64,000 nucleotides of DNA from JAEUIX01 sp964611125 (GTDB lineage: Bacteria > Planctomycetota > Phycisphaerae > Phycisphaerales > UBA1924), in contig CAZSZO010000007.1 in NCBI GenBank assembly GCA_964611125.1, forward strand, positions 62,001-126,000. Direction: 5' to 3'. This document shows, one piece after another, positions 1 to 7,543 of the stretch (within the stretch, counting starts at the first letter, position 1; every line of letters begins with the position of its first letter). The notes below the pieces were generated by a model that was not told the DNA's origin, did not search any database, and saw only the letters and a program-made list of their open reading frames with translations. The position numbers and the translations under genes were made by a program.

Positions 1-301
1 GGGCGCGGGGGCGACCTCGCCGCGGGCGCGCCGTCGCGGCGCGCCGGCCCCCGTCGGTGCGGAGCCACGATCGCTTTGATCGTGCCGTTGGCGTCGGTCG
101 CTCTTTGCGATCGCGCCCGGCCTGCGTTTCGCGCCGGCGGAAAACGAATGTGCTCGGGGCCGGTCGCGGGGCCGGCCCCGCGTGCTTTTTGAGCTCGCGG
201 GCCCCCCCACGGGGTTCGGGGTTCCGCCGCGCCCGCCCTCCACGGGCCCCGCGCGATCGCGCAGGCTTGCCGCTCGGCTGCGGGCCTGCGATGATGGCCT
301 G
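1..301. other. left-edge stretch with no supported gene
   Basis: Very GC-rich sequence before the first confident start codon. Open frames cross it in several phases, as expected at this GC content, but none gives a recognisable protein. It probably holds the upstream region of the gene that starts at 302 and possibly the end of a gene to the left. Confidence 0.4.
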
Positions 302-949
302 ATGGATAATCCCCCCCCGGGGGCCAACCTGATCGTCCGAGAGCTCCGCCGGCGGTTCACCGGCGTGCTGTTCATTGAGGCGCCTGACGGCGCCCTCCAC
401 GAGCCGGTCCGCTACATCATCGACGGGCGCGAGGGCGCGATCATCGTCGCCCCGGCCCGCTCGCTCGAAGACGCTGAGTCCATCGTGCTCTTCGCCCCTG
501 AGGAGCGCGACGACGCCGCGCAGGTCCTCATCACGCCCGAAGAGATCGCCGACTGGCGGGGCAGCGAGGCCTGCGACCGCTGGTCCGCCCATCACGGCAG
601 GGCCCCGGGCGCCCGCTGGTACACCTGCGCTGTCGCCGGCTGCCGCCTGGGGAGCGAGGTTTGCGACGCCGATGAGGTTGATCTCCGTAATCCGCTGATC
701 GCCGCCGAGCCGCGGCTCTGCCGCTTCGCCATGGCCGATCGCGCTCGGCTGGGCGCCCTCGCGGCCCGCGTTGAAGGGCGGCCGGTGCCCGACGCGGTCT
801 GCGTCGGTGTCGATCACCTTGGCCTGTCGCTGCGGGGGCCGCTCGGGGTGCTGCGCATCGAATTCGATTCGCCTGCACGCGCCGAGCCCGAGGCCCAGGC
901 GGCCATCTCCAGGCTGCTCAGCGGGGCGGACCCGCGCGCGGACGCCTAG
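302..949 (+). CDS. hypothetical protein with DUF2470/HugZ-like C-terminus
   Basis: 215 residues from the ATG at 302; a longer frame from 182 exists but its first 40 residues look like translated intergenic DNA. The C-terminal third (GVDHLGLSLRG, RIEFDSPA, then an acidic helix) resembles the DUF2470 domain of HugZ-like, split-barrel flavin or haem proteins, and the middle part (CDRWSAHHGRAPGARWYTC) could be part of the same fold. This similarity is by eye only; a role in haem or flavin chemistry is an inference. A run of eight C residues lies near the start. The gene converges on the next one and the two stop codons overlap in a CTAG palindrome at 946-949. Confidence 0.6.
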   Translation: MDNPPPGANLIVRELRRRFTGVLFIEAPDGALHEPVRYIIDGREGAIIVAPARSLEDAESIVLFAPEERDDAAQVLITPEEIADWRGSEACDRWSAHHGRAPGARWYTCAVAGCRLGSEVCDADEVDLRNPLIAAEPRLCRFAMADRARLGALAARVEGRPVPDAVCVGVDHLGLSLRGPLGVLRIEFDSPARAEPEAQAAISRLLSGADPRADA

Positions 950-2364
950 CGCCCGCCCGGAGACGCCTTCGGGTCCGACGGGGTGAACGGACGGGCCGGG
1001 GCATACTTGATCCCGTACTGTGGGCGCGGCTGGTAGAGCATGCGGATCCACGCGATCGCCTGCTGATACCGCCGATCGTCGCGGGACCTGAAAGTCGGCT
1101 TCCACGCGTCCCGCGCTTCGCCGCCGCGCAGCACCGCAGGGTGCTTGAAGACCGCCTCCTCGCGCGGGAGGGCCGCCTGGATCAGCGGCGATTTCTCAGG
1201 GTTCTCAAAGTCGAGCAGCGGCGCCCCGTCGGAGGTGCGGAACTGCGAGAGGATGTAGAAGTTCGTTGAAACCACCGCATCCGAGCTCGGCCGCTTGGCC
1301 GCCAGGATGAGCCGCCCCGCCTCCGAACCGCCATGACACGCCGCCGTTGCGCAGGAGTTCAGCAGCCAGGTCCGCTGCACGTCGTCACGGAAGACCCGCA
1401 GCGACTCGGGCTGCTCCAGCACCCGCACCTGCGGGTACAGATCCCGGGCCCGCACCCGGAACAGCAGGTCGAGTTGCTCGCGCGGCGACAGCCGATACAC
1501 CGCCTCCCGCCCTTCCCGACCCGTCGGCAGCGCCGGATGCCCGTTGAACCGGTCCAGCAGCGACGTGATCACCTCCCGCGGGATCTCCAGCCGCGGCGGC
1601 TTGGCGAGATCGACCTCGTAAACCTTGATCAGGTTGATGTCGTCGGGCGACAAGTAGGGGAACGGCTCGAAGAGCGTTCCCGACCGGAGGCCCTGTCGCC
1701 CGTCGTCGGGCCTGCTCGACGGGCGCGCGGCGTCAGAGCCGTCAACCCCGGCCGGTGGGGCGGAGGGGGCGCCGTCGATGGGTCGCGTGCGCGACTTGTC
1801 GCGCAGGTCGATCTGCTTGAGCACCAGCTGGCGCTGCCGCATCACCGGGCCGCTGGTCGGTTGGCGCTTCAGCAGCGCATCAAGCTCAAGCAGCGCTGTG
1901 TCGAGTTGCTGGCGTGCGACGAGCCATTCGCACAGGCGAAGCAGCGCGTCGACATCCTCGTCGTCGATGGTCTTGCGGAGCTCCGTGTAGCGCTCTAGCA
2001 CCGGCGGAAGGATCTCGTACCGGTCGACCGCCTCGACCTTGAAGGGGGTCTTGATCCCCGCGATGCGGATGATGATCTCGAGGGCGTTCTTCTCAACCAG
2101 GAAGCCGCTGAAGCGGCGGCCATCGACCAGATGGAGTATCACCTCGGGCTCGTCCTTCCGGACGGGCGTCTTAGAGGGAGAGGGGGGGGCGGGGGACTTC
2201 TCCGGACTCTGCTCCGGCCCCTTCGCGGGCGTCTGTGGCGTGGCGTCGGCCGGGGGTGGGGGGGGCTGGCTCGGGGCGGGCTGGCGATGGGCCCCGCCCA
2301 AAGGCAGCGCCGCCAGGCCGCTCAGCAGCAGCAGGGCGGATCGAGCTTTGATCGGGGTGGGCAT
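946..2364 (-). CDS. secreted protein with a C-x4-CH haem-like motif, function unknown
   Basis: 472 residues from ATG at 2364 (a GTG two codons upstream is also possible). An N-terminal hydrophobic stretch (LLLLSGLAALPLGGA) is a likely signal peptide, followed by a Pro/Gln/Ser-rich linker to about residue 70. A small beta-rich region (LHLVDGRRFSGFLVEK) is followed by helical repeats, possibly TPR-like. The C-terminal half carries CATAACHGG, a C-x4-CH motif that could bind haem c, in a context resembling planctomycete secreted cytochrome-like proteins. No named family is recognised. It is transcribed away from mdh and converges on the upstream hypothetical gene. Confidence 0.7.
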   Translation of the reverse strand: MPTPIKARSALLLLSGLAALPLGGAHRQPAPSQPPPPPADATPQTPAKGPEQSPEKSPAPPSPSKTPVRKDEPEVILHLVDGRRFSGFLVEKNALEIIIRIAGIKTPFKVEAVDRYEILPPVLERYTELRKTIDDEDVDALLRLCEWLVARQQLDTALLELDALLKRQPTSGPVMRQRQLVLKQIDLRDKSRTRPIDGAPSAPPAGVDGSDAARPSSRPDDGRQGLRSGTLFEPFPYLSPDDINLIKVYEVDLAKPPRLEIPREVITSLLDRFNGHPALPTGREGREAVYRLSPREQLDLLFRVRARDLYPQVRVLEQPESLRVFRDDVQRTWLLNSCATAACHGGSEAGRLILAAKRPSSDAVVSTNFYILSQFRTSDGAPLLDFENPEKSPLIQAALPREEAVFKHPAVLRGGEARDAWKPTFRSRDDRRYQQAIAWIRMLYQPRPQYGIKYAPARPFTPSDPKASPGGR

Positions 2365-2370
2365 GAACAC

Positions 2371-2776
2371 ACATCCTGTCTCGCTCGAGCAGGCTTGTCC
2401 AGCAGAGAGCCGGCTTTTCGGGCTCTGGGCGGGTTCGCGGAGCGTGGAGCAGGCCAGCCGTTCGGCTGGCTCTACTACTTCTAGGTCGAGTTCTCGGTCG
2501 AGGTGGGGGTAGGGGGGGTAGTGGGGGGTAAGAAGGGAGCTCGCCGGCGCCGCCGCGTGCCAGCGCCGTCGATTCGCACGCCGTCGTCGCGGGTTCCATC
2601 ACCATTGGGGGATGGCTGCCGGGCGTGGCCTCGCCGCTGATCTGCGCCGCTCGACTCGGCGCTGAACGGGGCCGGCGCGTGGTGATTCACCCGCTCGGCG
2701 CTACCATCCCGCCCTCTGCTCGCGCCCAGTCACCCGGGGCCTCGTCCAGGCCCCTCTAGAGGAAGGAACTTCGATC
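2371..2776. other. divergent intergenic region with a G-quadruplex-type G-tract array
   Basis: About 400 bases between the divergent secreted-protein gene and mdh. No gene is supported. The plus strand holds four G-runs at 2505-2509, 2512-2518, 2523-2528 and 2535-2537 with loops of 2, 4 and 6 bases, which fits the standard intramolecular G-quadruplex rule. A Shine-Dalgarno-like AGGAAGGAA at 2759-2768 serves mdh. No clear -35/-10 pair was seen. Confidence 0.5.
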
Positions 2777-3757
2777 ATGCGTCGTCCCAAGATCAGCATC
2801 ATCGGCGCCGGGAACATCGGCGGCGAGTGCGCCCGTTCGATCGCCATGAAGCATCTCGGCGATGTCGTGCTCCTCGACATCCAGAACAAGGACAAGCCCG
2901 AACTGCACATGCCCAAGGGCAAGGCCCTCGACCTGGCCTGCTGCGGGGCCGTCGAGAACTTCGACGCCCGTCTCACCGGCACCTTCGACTACGCCGACAT
3001 CAAGGATTCTGACGTGGTGGTCGTCACCGCCGGGGTGCCCCGCAAGCCCGGCCAGAGCCGCGATGACCTCGTCCAGATCAACGCCGGCATCGTCAAGTCG
3101 GTCGCCGAGAACATCAAGAAGCACGCGCCGAACGCGATCGTCATCGTCGTCTCCAATCCCCTGGACGCCATGGTGTACGTCATGTGGAAGGTCACCGGCT
3201 TCCACCACACCCGCGTGCTCGGCCAGGCCGGCGCCCTCGATGTGGCCCGCTACAAGGCCTTCCTCGCCATGGAGCTGGGCGTCAGCGTCCACGACATCCA
3301 GGGCATCCTGCTGGGCGGCCACGGCGACGACATGGTTCCGCTGCCCCGCCTCACCAGCGTTAACGGCATCCCCATCGGCGACCTCCTCCCGCAGGAGAAG
3401 ATCCAGGCCTGCGTCGACCGGGCCAAGGTCGGCGGCGGCGAAATCGTCAAGCTCATGGGCACCAGCGCCTGGTACGCCCCCTCCGCTGGCACTGTCGAGA
3501 TGGTCGAGTCCATCGTCCGCGATCGCAAGCGCGTCATCGCGTGCGCCGCGTACTGCGAGGATGAGTACGGCGTCGCCCCCGGTCAGAAGGGTCAGGGCCT
3601 CTTCGTTGGCGTGCCCGTTGTGCTGGGCGACAAAGGCGTTGAGCGGATCATCCCCCTCCAGTTCACCCCGGACGAACGCAAGCTCATGGATGAGTCGATC
3701 AGCCACGTGCGGGATCTCATCGGGGTGGTGCGAAAGTTGTACCCTGAGATGGCCTGA
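2777..3757 (+). CDS. mdh: malate dehydrogenase (LDH-like, NAD-dependent)
   Basis: 326 residues, the usual length for the LDH-like bacterial malate dehydrogenase. It interconverts malate and oxaloacetate with NAD in the cytoplasm (TCA cycle). The N-terminal Rossmann motif GAGNIGG is at about residues 10-16. VPRKPGQSR near residue 88 holds the substrate-binding arginines and marks malate rather than lactate specificity. SNPLD precedes the domain boundary, and GGHGD near residue 182 carries the catalytic histidine. The start is fixed by AGGAAGGAA about nine bases upstream. It is followed after 97 bases by the FKBP fusion gene on the same strand. Confidence 0.97.
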   Translation: MRRPKISIIGAGNIGGECARSIAMKHLGDVVLLDIQNKDKPELHMPKGKALDLACCGAVENFDARLTGTFDYADIKDSDVVVVTAGVPRKPGQSRDDLVQINAGIVKSVAENIKKHAPNAIVIVVSNPLDAMVYVMWKVTGFHHTRVLGQAGALDVARYKAFLAMELGVSVHDIQGILLGGHGDDMVPLPRLTSVNGIPIGDLLPQEKIQACVDRAKVGGGEIVKLMGTSAWYAPSAGTVEMVESIVRDRKRVIACAAYCEDEYGVAPGQKGQGLFVGVPVVLGDKGVERIIPLQFTPDERKLMDESISHVRDLIGVVRKLYPEMA

Positions 3758-3854
3758 GCCGATGGAATGACGGCGCCAGCCGTCCGTTACACCCCCCGGC
3801 CCCCGGCCGGCCGCTGCGATCCCGACCGACCCGCCTCCAGACAGGAAGCTCCCG

Positions 3855-5108
3855 ATGAGGATTTCACCGATGTCGGCTTTGAACCTGGCTCTAACCGCCG
3901 CCCCCACCCTCAGCCCCTCGCAGCGCGGCACGCCGACCCGCGCGAAAGCCCTGATCGCGGCCCTGGTCCTCGCCGCCGGGTCCCTCTCCATGGCCACCGG
4001 CTCGGCCCAGGCGCAGGAGGCCGCCCAGCCGGGCCGTCCCGCCGGCACCCTCACCCCGGGCCCCATCAAGGACCTGTCGGGCTGGCCGCCTCGCGATCCG
4101 CTCCCGGACATCACCGACCCGCAGATCGGCGCCGCGGTGTCGCAGCTCAGCGGGTCGTTCCAGAGTGAGCCCGTCGGCGATACGCCCGCGCTCGTCTACA
4201 ACGCCGCGCGGGTGGATGTCAGCGGACTCGGGAACGCCGTCTATTTCGAGATCGCCCGGGCCGATTCGCCCTGGAAGGCTGTCCGGCAGGGGATCTTCCA
4301 TGTCGCCAAGCGTCCGCAGGGGCTTTCGCTGCGGGTCTATGACTTCGCCGGCACGCCGACCTTCGGTGAAGCGGTCATGGGCCTCTGGCTCGCCCCCGAG
4401 GTCTTCCCCGCCATGTCGCTCAGCAAGCTCGCCCCCAGTTGCGACTTCACCCTCACCCTCGCCGGGCAGAAGCACGACGGCCGCACCCCGGGCCGGGTCC
4501 CCACCGTCCGCGGCGGCGCCTGGGAATTTGAATCCTCGATCGCCTTCGACGGCGGCGAGATCGCCATGAGCGACCGCGGCTTCGATGTCGCCGGCAAGCA
4601 GGTCTTCGGCACGCCTGAAGGCAAGCCCGTGGTTTTCAAGAAGCTGCCGGCGCCCAAAACCCAGGTCAAGCGGCTGGAAGGCGGCCTCATCGCCATCGAT
4701 TTCGTGCCCCCGGTCGCGGGCCAGATCGAGGTGAAGGAGAACGGCGCCCGCGTCGCGGTCCACTTCACCGGCTACCTCCAGACCGACGGGACCAAGTTCG
4801 CCGGGTCCAAAGACCCGCGCTGGGACAACGCGCCCTCCGACCCCCAGCTGTTCAGCCTCCCCGGCCGCATGCTTTCGGGGTGGTCGATGGGCATCCCGGG
4901 CATCACCAAGGGCACGATGCGCCGCCTGCTGATGCCTTCGGGCCTCGCTTTCGGCACCATCGGCAGCCCCACGTGGAAGGTGCCGCCCAACACCGCGGTC
5001 ATCTTCGATGTCGAGTGCATGTACGTCGAGGACAAGCCGCCCACCCCCCCGACCCCCCCGACCCCCGCAGCGCCCACCGGCGGCGAGGGCGAAGCCAAGA
5101 AGGAATGA
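3855..5108 (+). CDS. secreted CpcT/CpeT-like domain fused to FKBP-type peptidyl-prolyl isomerase
   Basis: 417 residues (alternative ATG six codons in). Residues about 28-53 form a signal peptide (ALIAALVLAAGSLSMATGSAQA). Residues about 85-270 resemble the CpcT/CpeT (DUF1001) chromophore-lyase-like fold: a start like LSGSFQSE, a middle YFEIARADSPWKAVRQ, and an end SDRGFDVAGKQVFGTPEGKPVVF. Residues about 285-395 are an FKBP domain (VAVHFTGYLQTDGTKF, LSGWSMGIPG, PPNTAVIFDVE), with the core tryptophan kept but the usual acidic residue after TKF replaced by Ala. A Pro/Thr-rich tail ends the protein. CpcT-like domains attach bilins in cyanobacteria; no such role is implied here. Export and a folding role are inferences. 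Confidence 0.85.
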   Translation: MRISPMSALNLALTAAPTLSPSQRGTPTRAKALIAALVLAAGSLSMATGSAQAQEAAQPGRPAGTLTPGPIKDLSGWPPRDPLPDITDPQIGAAVSQLSGSFQSEPVGDTPALVYNAARVDVSGLGNAVYFEIARADSPWKAVRQGIFHVAKRPQGLSLRVYDFAGTPTFGEAVMGLWLAPEVFPAMSLSKLAPSCDFTLTLAGQKHDGRTPGRVPTVRGGAWEFESSIAFDGGEIAMSDRGFDVAGKQVFGTPEGKPVVFKKLPAPKTQVKRLEGGLIAIDFVPPVAGQIEVKENGARVAVHFTGYLQTDGTKFAGSKDPRWDNAPSDPQLFSLPGRMLSGWSMGIPGITKGTMRRLLMPSGLAFGTIGSPTWKVPPNTAVIFDVECMYVEDKPPTPPTPPTPAAPTGGEGEAKKE

Positions 5109-5148
5109 CCGCTCCCGAAATCGCTCCCCGCGGCCCGAGGTCCTTCCT

Positions 5149-5628
5149 GTGAATAGGCAGTCTCCCTATCGCGTGCTGGGCGTCTCCCGCGGGGCCTCCA
5201 GCGAGGACATCAAGCGGGCTTATCGCGACAAGGCGCGGGCCCTCCACCCCGATGTCAACCCCGCCGCTGACGCCGCCGAGGCTTTCGCGGGGGTCCTCGC
5301 CGCCTACGAGGTGCTCAGCGACCCTGATCAGCGGCTGGCCCTGGATGAGCAGCTCGACCGGGCCGAGGCGGGGGAACGCCTGCACCCGCCGCACATTGAC
5401 TGGACCAACATCGCCGCGCCGCCGACACGGGTCCGGCCCGGGCGGGCCAATGACTCGCGGGCCAGTGATGTGCGGGCGACTGAGTCGCGGACCAGCGGAG
5501 CTCGGGCCAGTGCGTCGCGGGGTGGTCAGGCGGACCCCGCCGACCCCACGGGCTTCGACGAGCTCTACGAGTCGCTGTTCCAGACGCGCCTCGATCAGCG
5601 CCGCAGGGCCGACGGCTCGTCCCGCTGA
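5149..5628 (+). CDS. small J-domain (DnaJ-like) protein
   Basis: 159 residues if it starts at the GTG at 5149, which places the J domain directly at the N-terminus (SPYRVLGVSRGASSEDIKRAYR); the open frame continues upstream into Arg/Pro-rich sequence that overlaps the preceding gene and is unlikely to be translated. The HPD motif (LHPDVNP), which stimulates Hsp70 ATPase, is intact at about residues 38-40. There is no G/F, zinc-finger or client-binding region, so this is a J-protein of the short type. The C-terminal third contains five tandem R-x-x-x-x pentapeptides (5443-5517). It follows the FKBP fusion by 40 bases, so a shared chaperone-type operon is plausible. Confidence 0.85.
   Translation: MNRQSPYRVLGVSRGASSEDIKRAYRDKARALHPDVNPAADAAEAFAGVLAAYEVLSDPDQRLALDEQLDRAEAGERLHPPHIDWTNIAAPPTRVRPGRANDSRASDVRATESRTSGARASASRGGQADPADPTGFDELYESLFQTRLDQRRRADGSSR
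5443..5517 (+). repeat. degenerate 15-bp tandem repeat inside the J-domain gene
   Basis: Five units read RANDS, RASDV, RATES, RTSGA and RASAS, each starting with a CGG or CGG-like Arg codon. The units are diverged at the DNA level but keep the 15-bp period, so the tract looks like an old coding minisatellite that forms a flexible linker. Confidence 0.7.
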
Positions 5629-5858
5629 ACCAGCCCGCTTGTTTGGAATATGTCAGCGTCGTTCGTCCCGGGCGGATCAGCGCCGCCGCGGCTCAATGGC
5701 TCACCTCGATCGCCCCCGGCGGTGTCGCTCAATTCGGCGCGGGCGTGGTCTCGATCCCATCCTTGGCTCCCCGGCTGTCCGAGCACGCAACCGCGCCGCT
5801 GTCGACTAACATACGGCCGTCTGTCAGACCTCGCGGGCACTCCTGGGAAACGCACTTC

Positions 5859-7481
5859 ATGGCGACCTTCACGCTCACCTCCAACGACGGCCGCGGGCAC
5901 ATGATCACGCTCAGCAACAAGCCCGTGACCATCGGCCGCAACGCCGACAACGTTCTGCCCATCGCCGACGAAATGGCCAGCCGCTACCACGCGGTCATCG
6001 AGCCCGACGGCAACAGCGGCTTCGTGCTCAAGGATCTCGGCTCGCGCAACGGCACGCGGCTCAACCAGACCAAGGTCATCGAGCCCATTCCCCTCTCCGC
6101 CGGCGACGTCATCAAGATCGGCGGGCACTCGTTCTCCGTCGAGATCGAGCAGTCGCTGGGCGAGGTCCGCGAGGAAGCCCGCGGCAAGACCATCGACGCG
6201 ACCTCCCAGTGGAAGGCCGAGCTCCGCTCCATGATCGAGTCGCTTCCCCCCAAGGGCGAAGGCTCGGAGGAACCCGTGGGCATCATCGACGCCCGCGGCC
6301 AGCCCTCCGGCGCGCTCACCGGCGACGCCGAGGGGCCGTCGGCCACCCGCCTGCTGCTGCTGCTGGCCGGCAAGAGCCGCGCGACCGACATCCACATCGA
6401 ACCCAAGATGGAGATGACCAACGTCCGCATGCGCGTCGACGGGCAGATGGTCCCCATCTGCGACCTGCCCAAGAAGGTGGGCGAGCTGATCCAGGGCCTC
6501 CTGAAGGCCGCCTGCTCCATGCAGCAGGCCGGGCGCGACGCGGTGCAGGACGGCCACTTCTCCTCCCGGTTCAAGGCCCGGCGCGTCGAGTACCGCGTCT
6601 CGATCACCCCCTCGGTCCACGGGCAGAAGATCGTCATCCGCGTCCTCGACAACGCCAACGCCCCCAAGAGCCTCACCGAACTGGGCATGCCGCCCTACAT
6701 GCACGAGCGCATCAAGCGCACCTGCGACAAGGAGCAGGGCCTGCTCCTGGTCTGCGGGCCCACCGGCTCGGGCAAGACCACCACCCTGTACAACGCCCTC
6801 AAGGAAGTCGATCGCGAGTCGAGCAACGTCGTGACCATCGAAGACCCCGTCGAGTATCAGCTCGACGGCGTCACCCAGATCCCCGTTGACGAGGCCAAGG
6901 GCAACACCTTCGGCGGGCTGCTCCGCTCAGTCCTCCGCCAGGACCCCGACGTGATCCTCGTCGGCGAGATCCGCGACGAGGAGACCGCCCGCACCGCCAT
7001 GCAGGCGGCCATCACCGGCCACGTCGTCTTCTCGACCGTTCACGCCAAGGACACCTTCACCGCCACCTTCCGCCTGCTGGATCTCAAGGTCGAGCCCTTC
7101 CTGGTCGCCAACGCCCTCGACCTGGTCCTGGGCCAGCGCCTCTGCCGCACGCTGTGCGAGAACTGCAAGATCCCCGTGCGCGTGCCCCCCGGCCTCTCCA
7201 CCCGCATGGGCAAGTGGCTCGAGGGCAAGACCGAGACCTACAAGGCCGACGGCTGCCTCGCGTGTCTGCGCACAGGCTACCGCGGCCGGCGCGCGATCTT
7301 CGAACTCCTCGACTTCACCGATGAGCTCCGCGACGCCATCATCCGCGACCCCTCCATCGCGGGCATGCGCAAGATCGCTGAGAAGGGCCTCTTCACCACC
7401 CTGCTCCAGTCGGGCTGGCTGCTCGCGGCCCGCGGGGCGACCTCGCTTGACGAAGCCGAACGCGTCGCCGGCGCGGGGTGA
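5859..7481 (+). CDS. FHA domain fused to GspE/PilB-type secretion or pilus ATPase
   Basis: 540 residues from ATG at 5859, chosen because the FHA domain starts right there; the frame runs upstream to 5643 without homology. Residues about 1-95 are an FHA phosphothreonine-binding domain (TIGRNADNVLP, SRYHAVIE, LKDLGSRNGT). The C-terminal part is a type II secretion/type IV pilus ATPase: Walker A GPTGSGKTTT near residue 301, Asp box IEDPVEY, Walker B QDPDVILVGEIRDEET, His box STVHAKD, and the GspE-type tetracysteine zinc site (CENC near 433, CLAC near 466). FHA replaces the usual MshEN/T2SSE N-terminal domain. It is expected to power pilin or pseudopilin assembly on the inner membrane; control by Thr phosphorylation is an inference. 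Confidence 0.93.
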   Translation: MATFTLTSNDGRGHMITLSNKPVTIGRNADNVLPIADEMASRYHAVIEPDGNSGFVLKDLGSRNGTRLNQTKVIEPIPLSAGDVIKIGGHSFSVEIEQSLGEVREEARGKTIDATSQWKAELRSMIESLPPKGEGSEEPVGIIDARGQPSGALTGDAEGPSATRLLLLLAGKSRATDIHIEPKMEMTNVRMRVDGQMVPICDLPKKVGELIQGLLKAACSMQQAGRDAVQDGHFSSRFKARRVEYRVSITPSVHGQKIVIRVLDNANAPKSLTELGMPPYMHERIKRTCDKEQGLLLVCGPTGSGKTTTLYNALKEVDRESSNVVTIEDPVEYQLDGVTQIPVDEAKGNTFGGLLRSVLRQDPDVILVGEIRDEETARTAMQAAITGHVVFSTVHAKDTFTATFRLLDLKVEPFLVANALDLVLGQRLCRTLCENCKIPVRVPPGLSTRMGKWLEGKTETYKADGCLACLRTGYRGRRAIFELLDFTDELRDAIIRDPSIAGMRKIAEKGLFTTLLQSGWLLAARGATSLDEAERVAGAG

Positions 7482-7543
7482 TCCCGCCGCGCGGGCGGGG
7501 GGGTGGGCGATGGGTGGATGGGGGGTGGACGCCGCGCCCGCGC

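Noticed and set aside
2756..4114. 452-residue minus-strand open frame
   Set aside because: Antisense to mdh; shadow composition.
5643..5858. N-terminal extension of the FHA-ATPase frame
   Set aside because: It has no homology, and the FHA domain starts right at the ATG at 5859.
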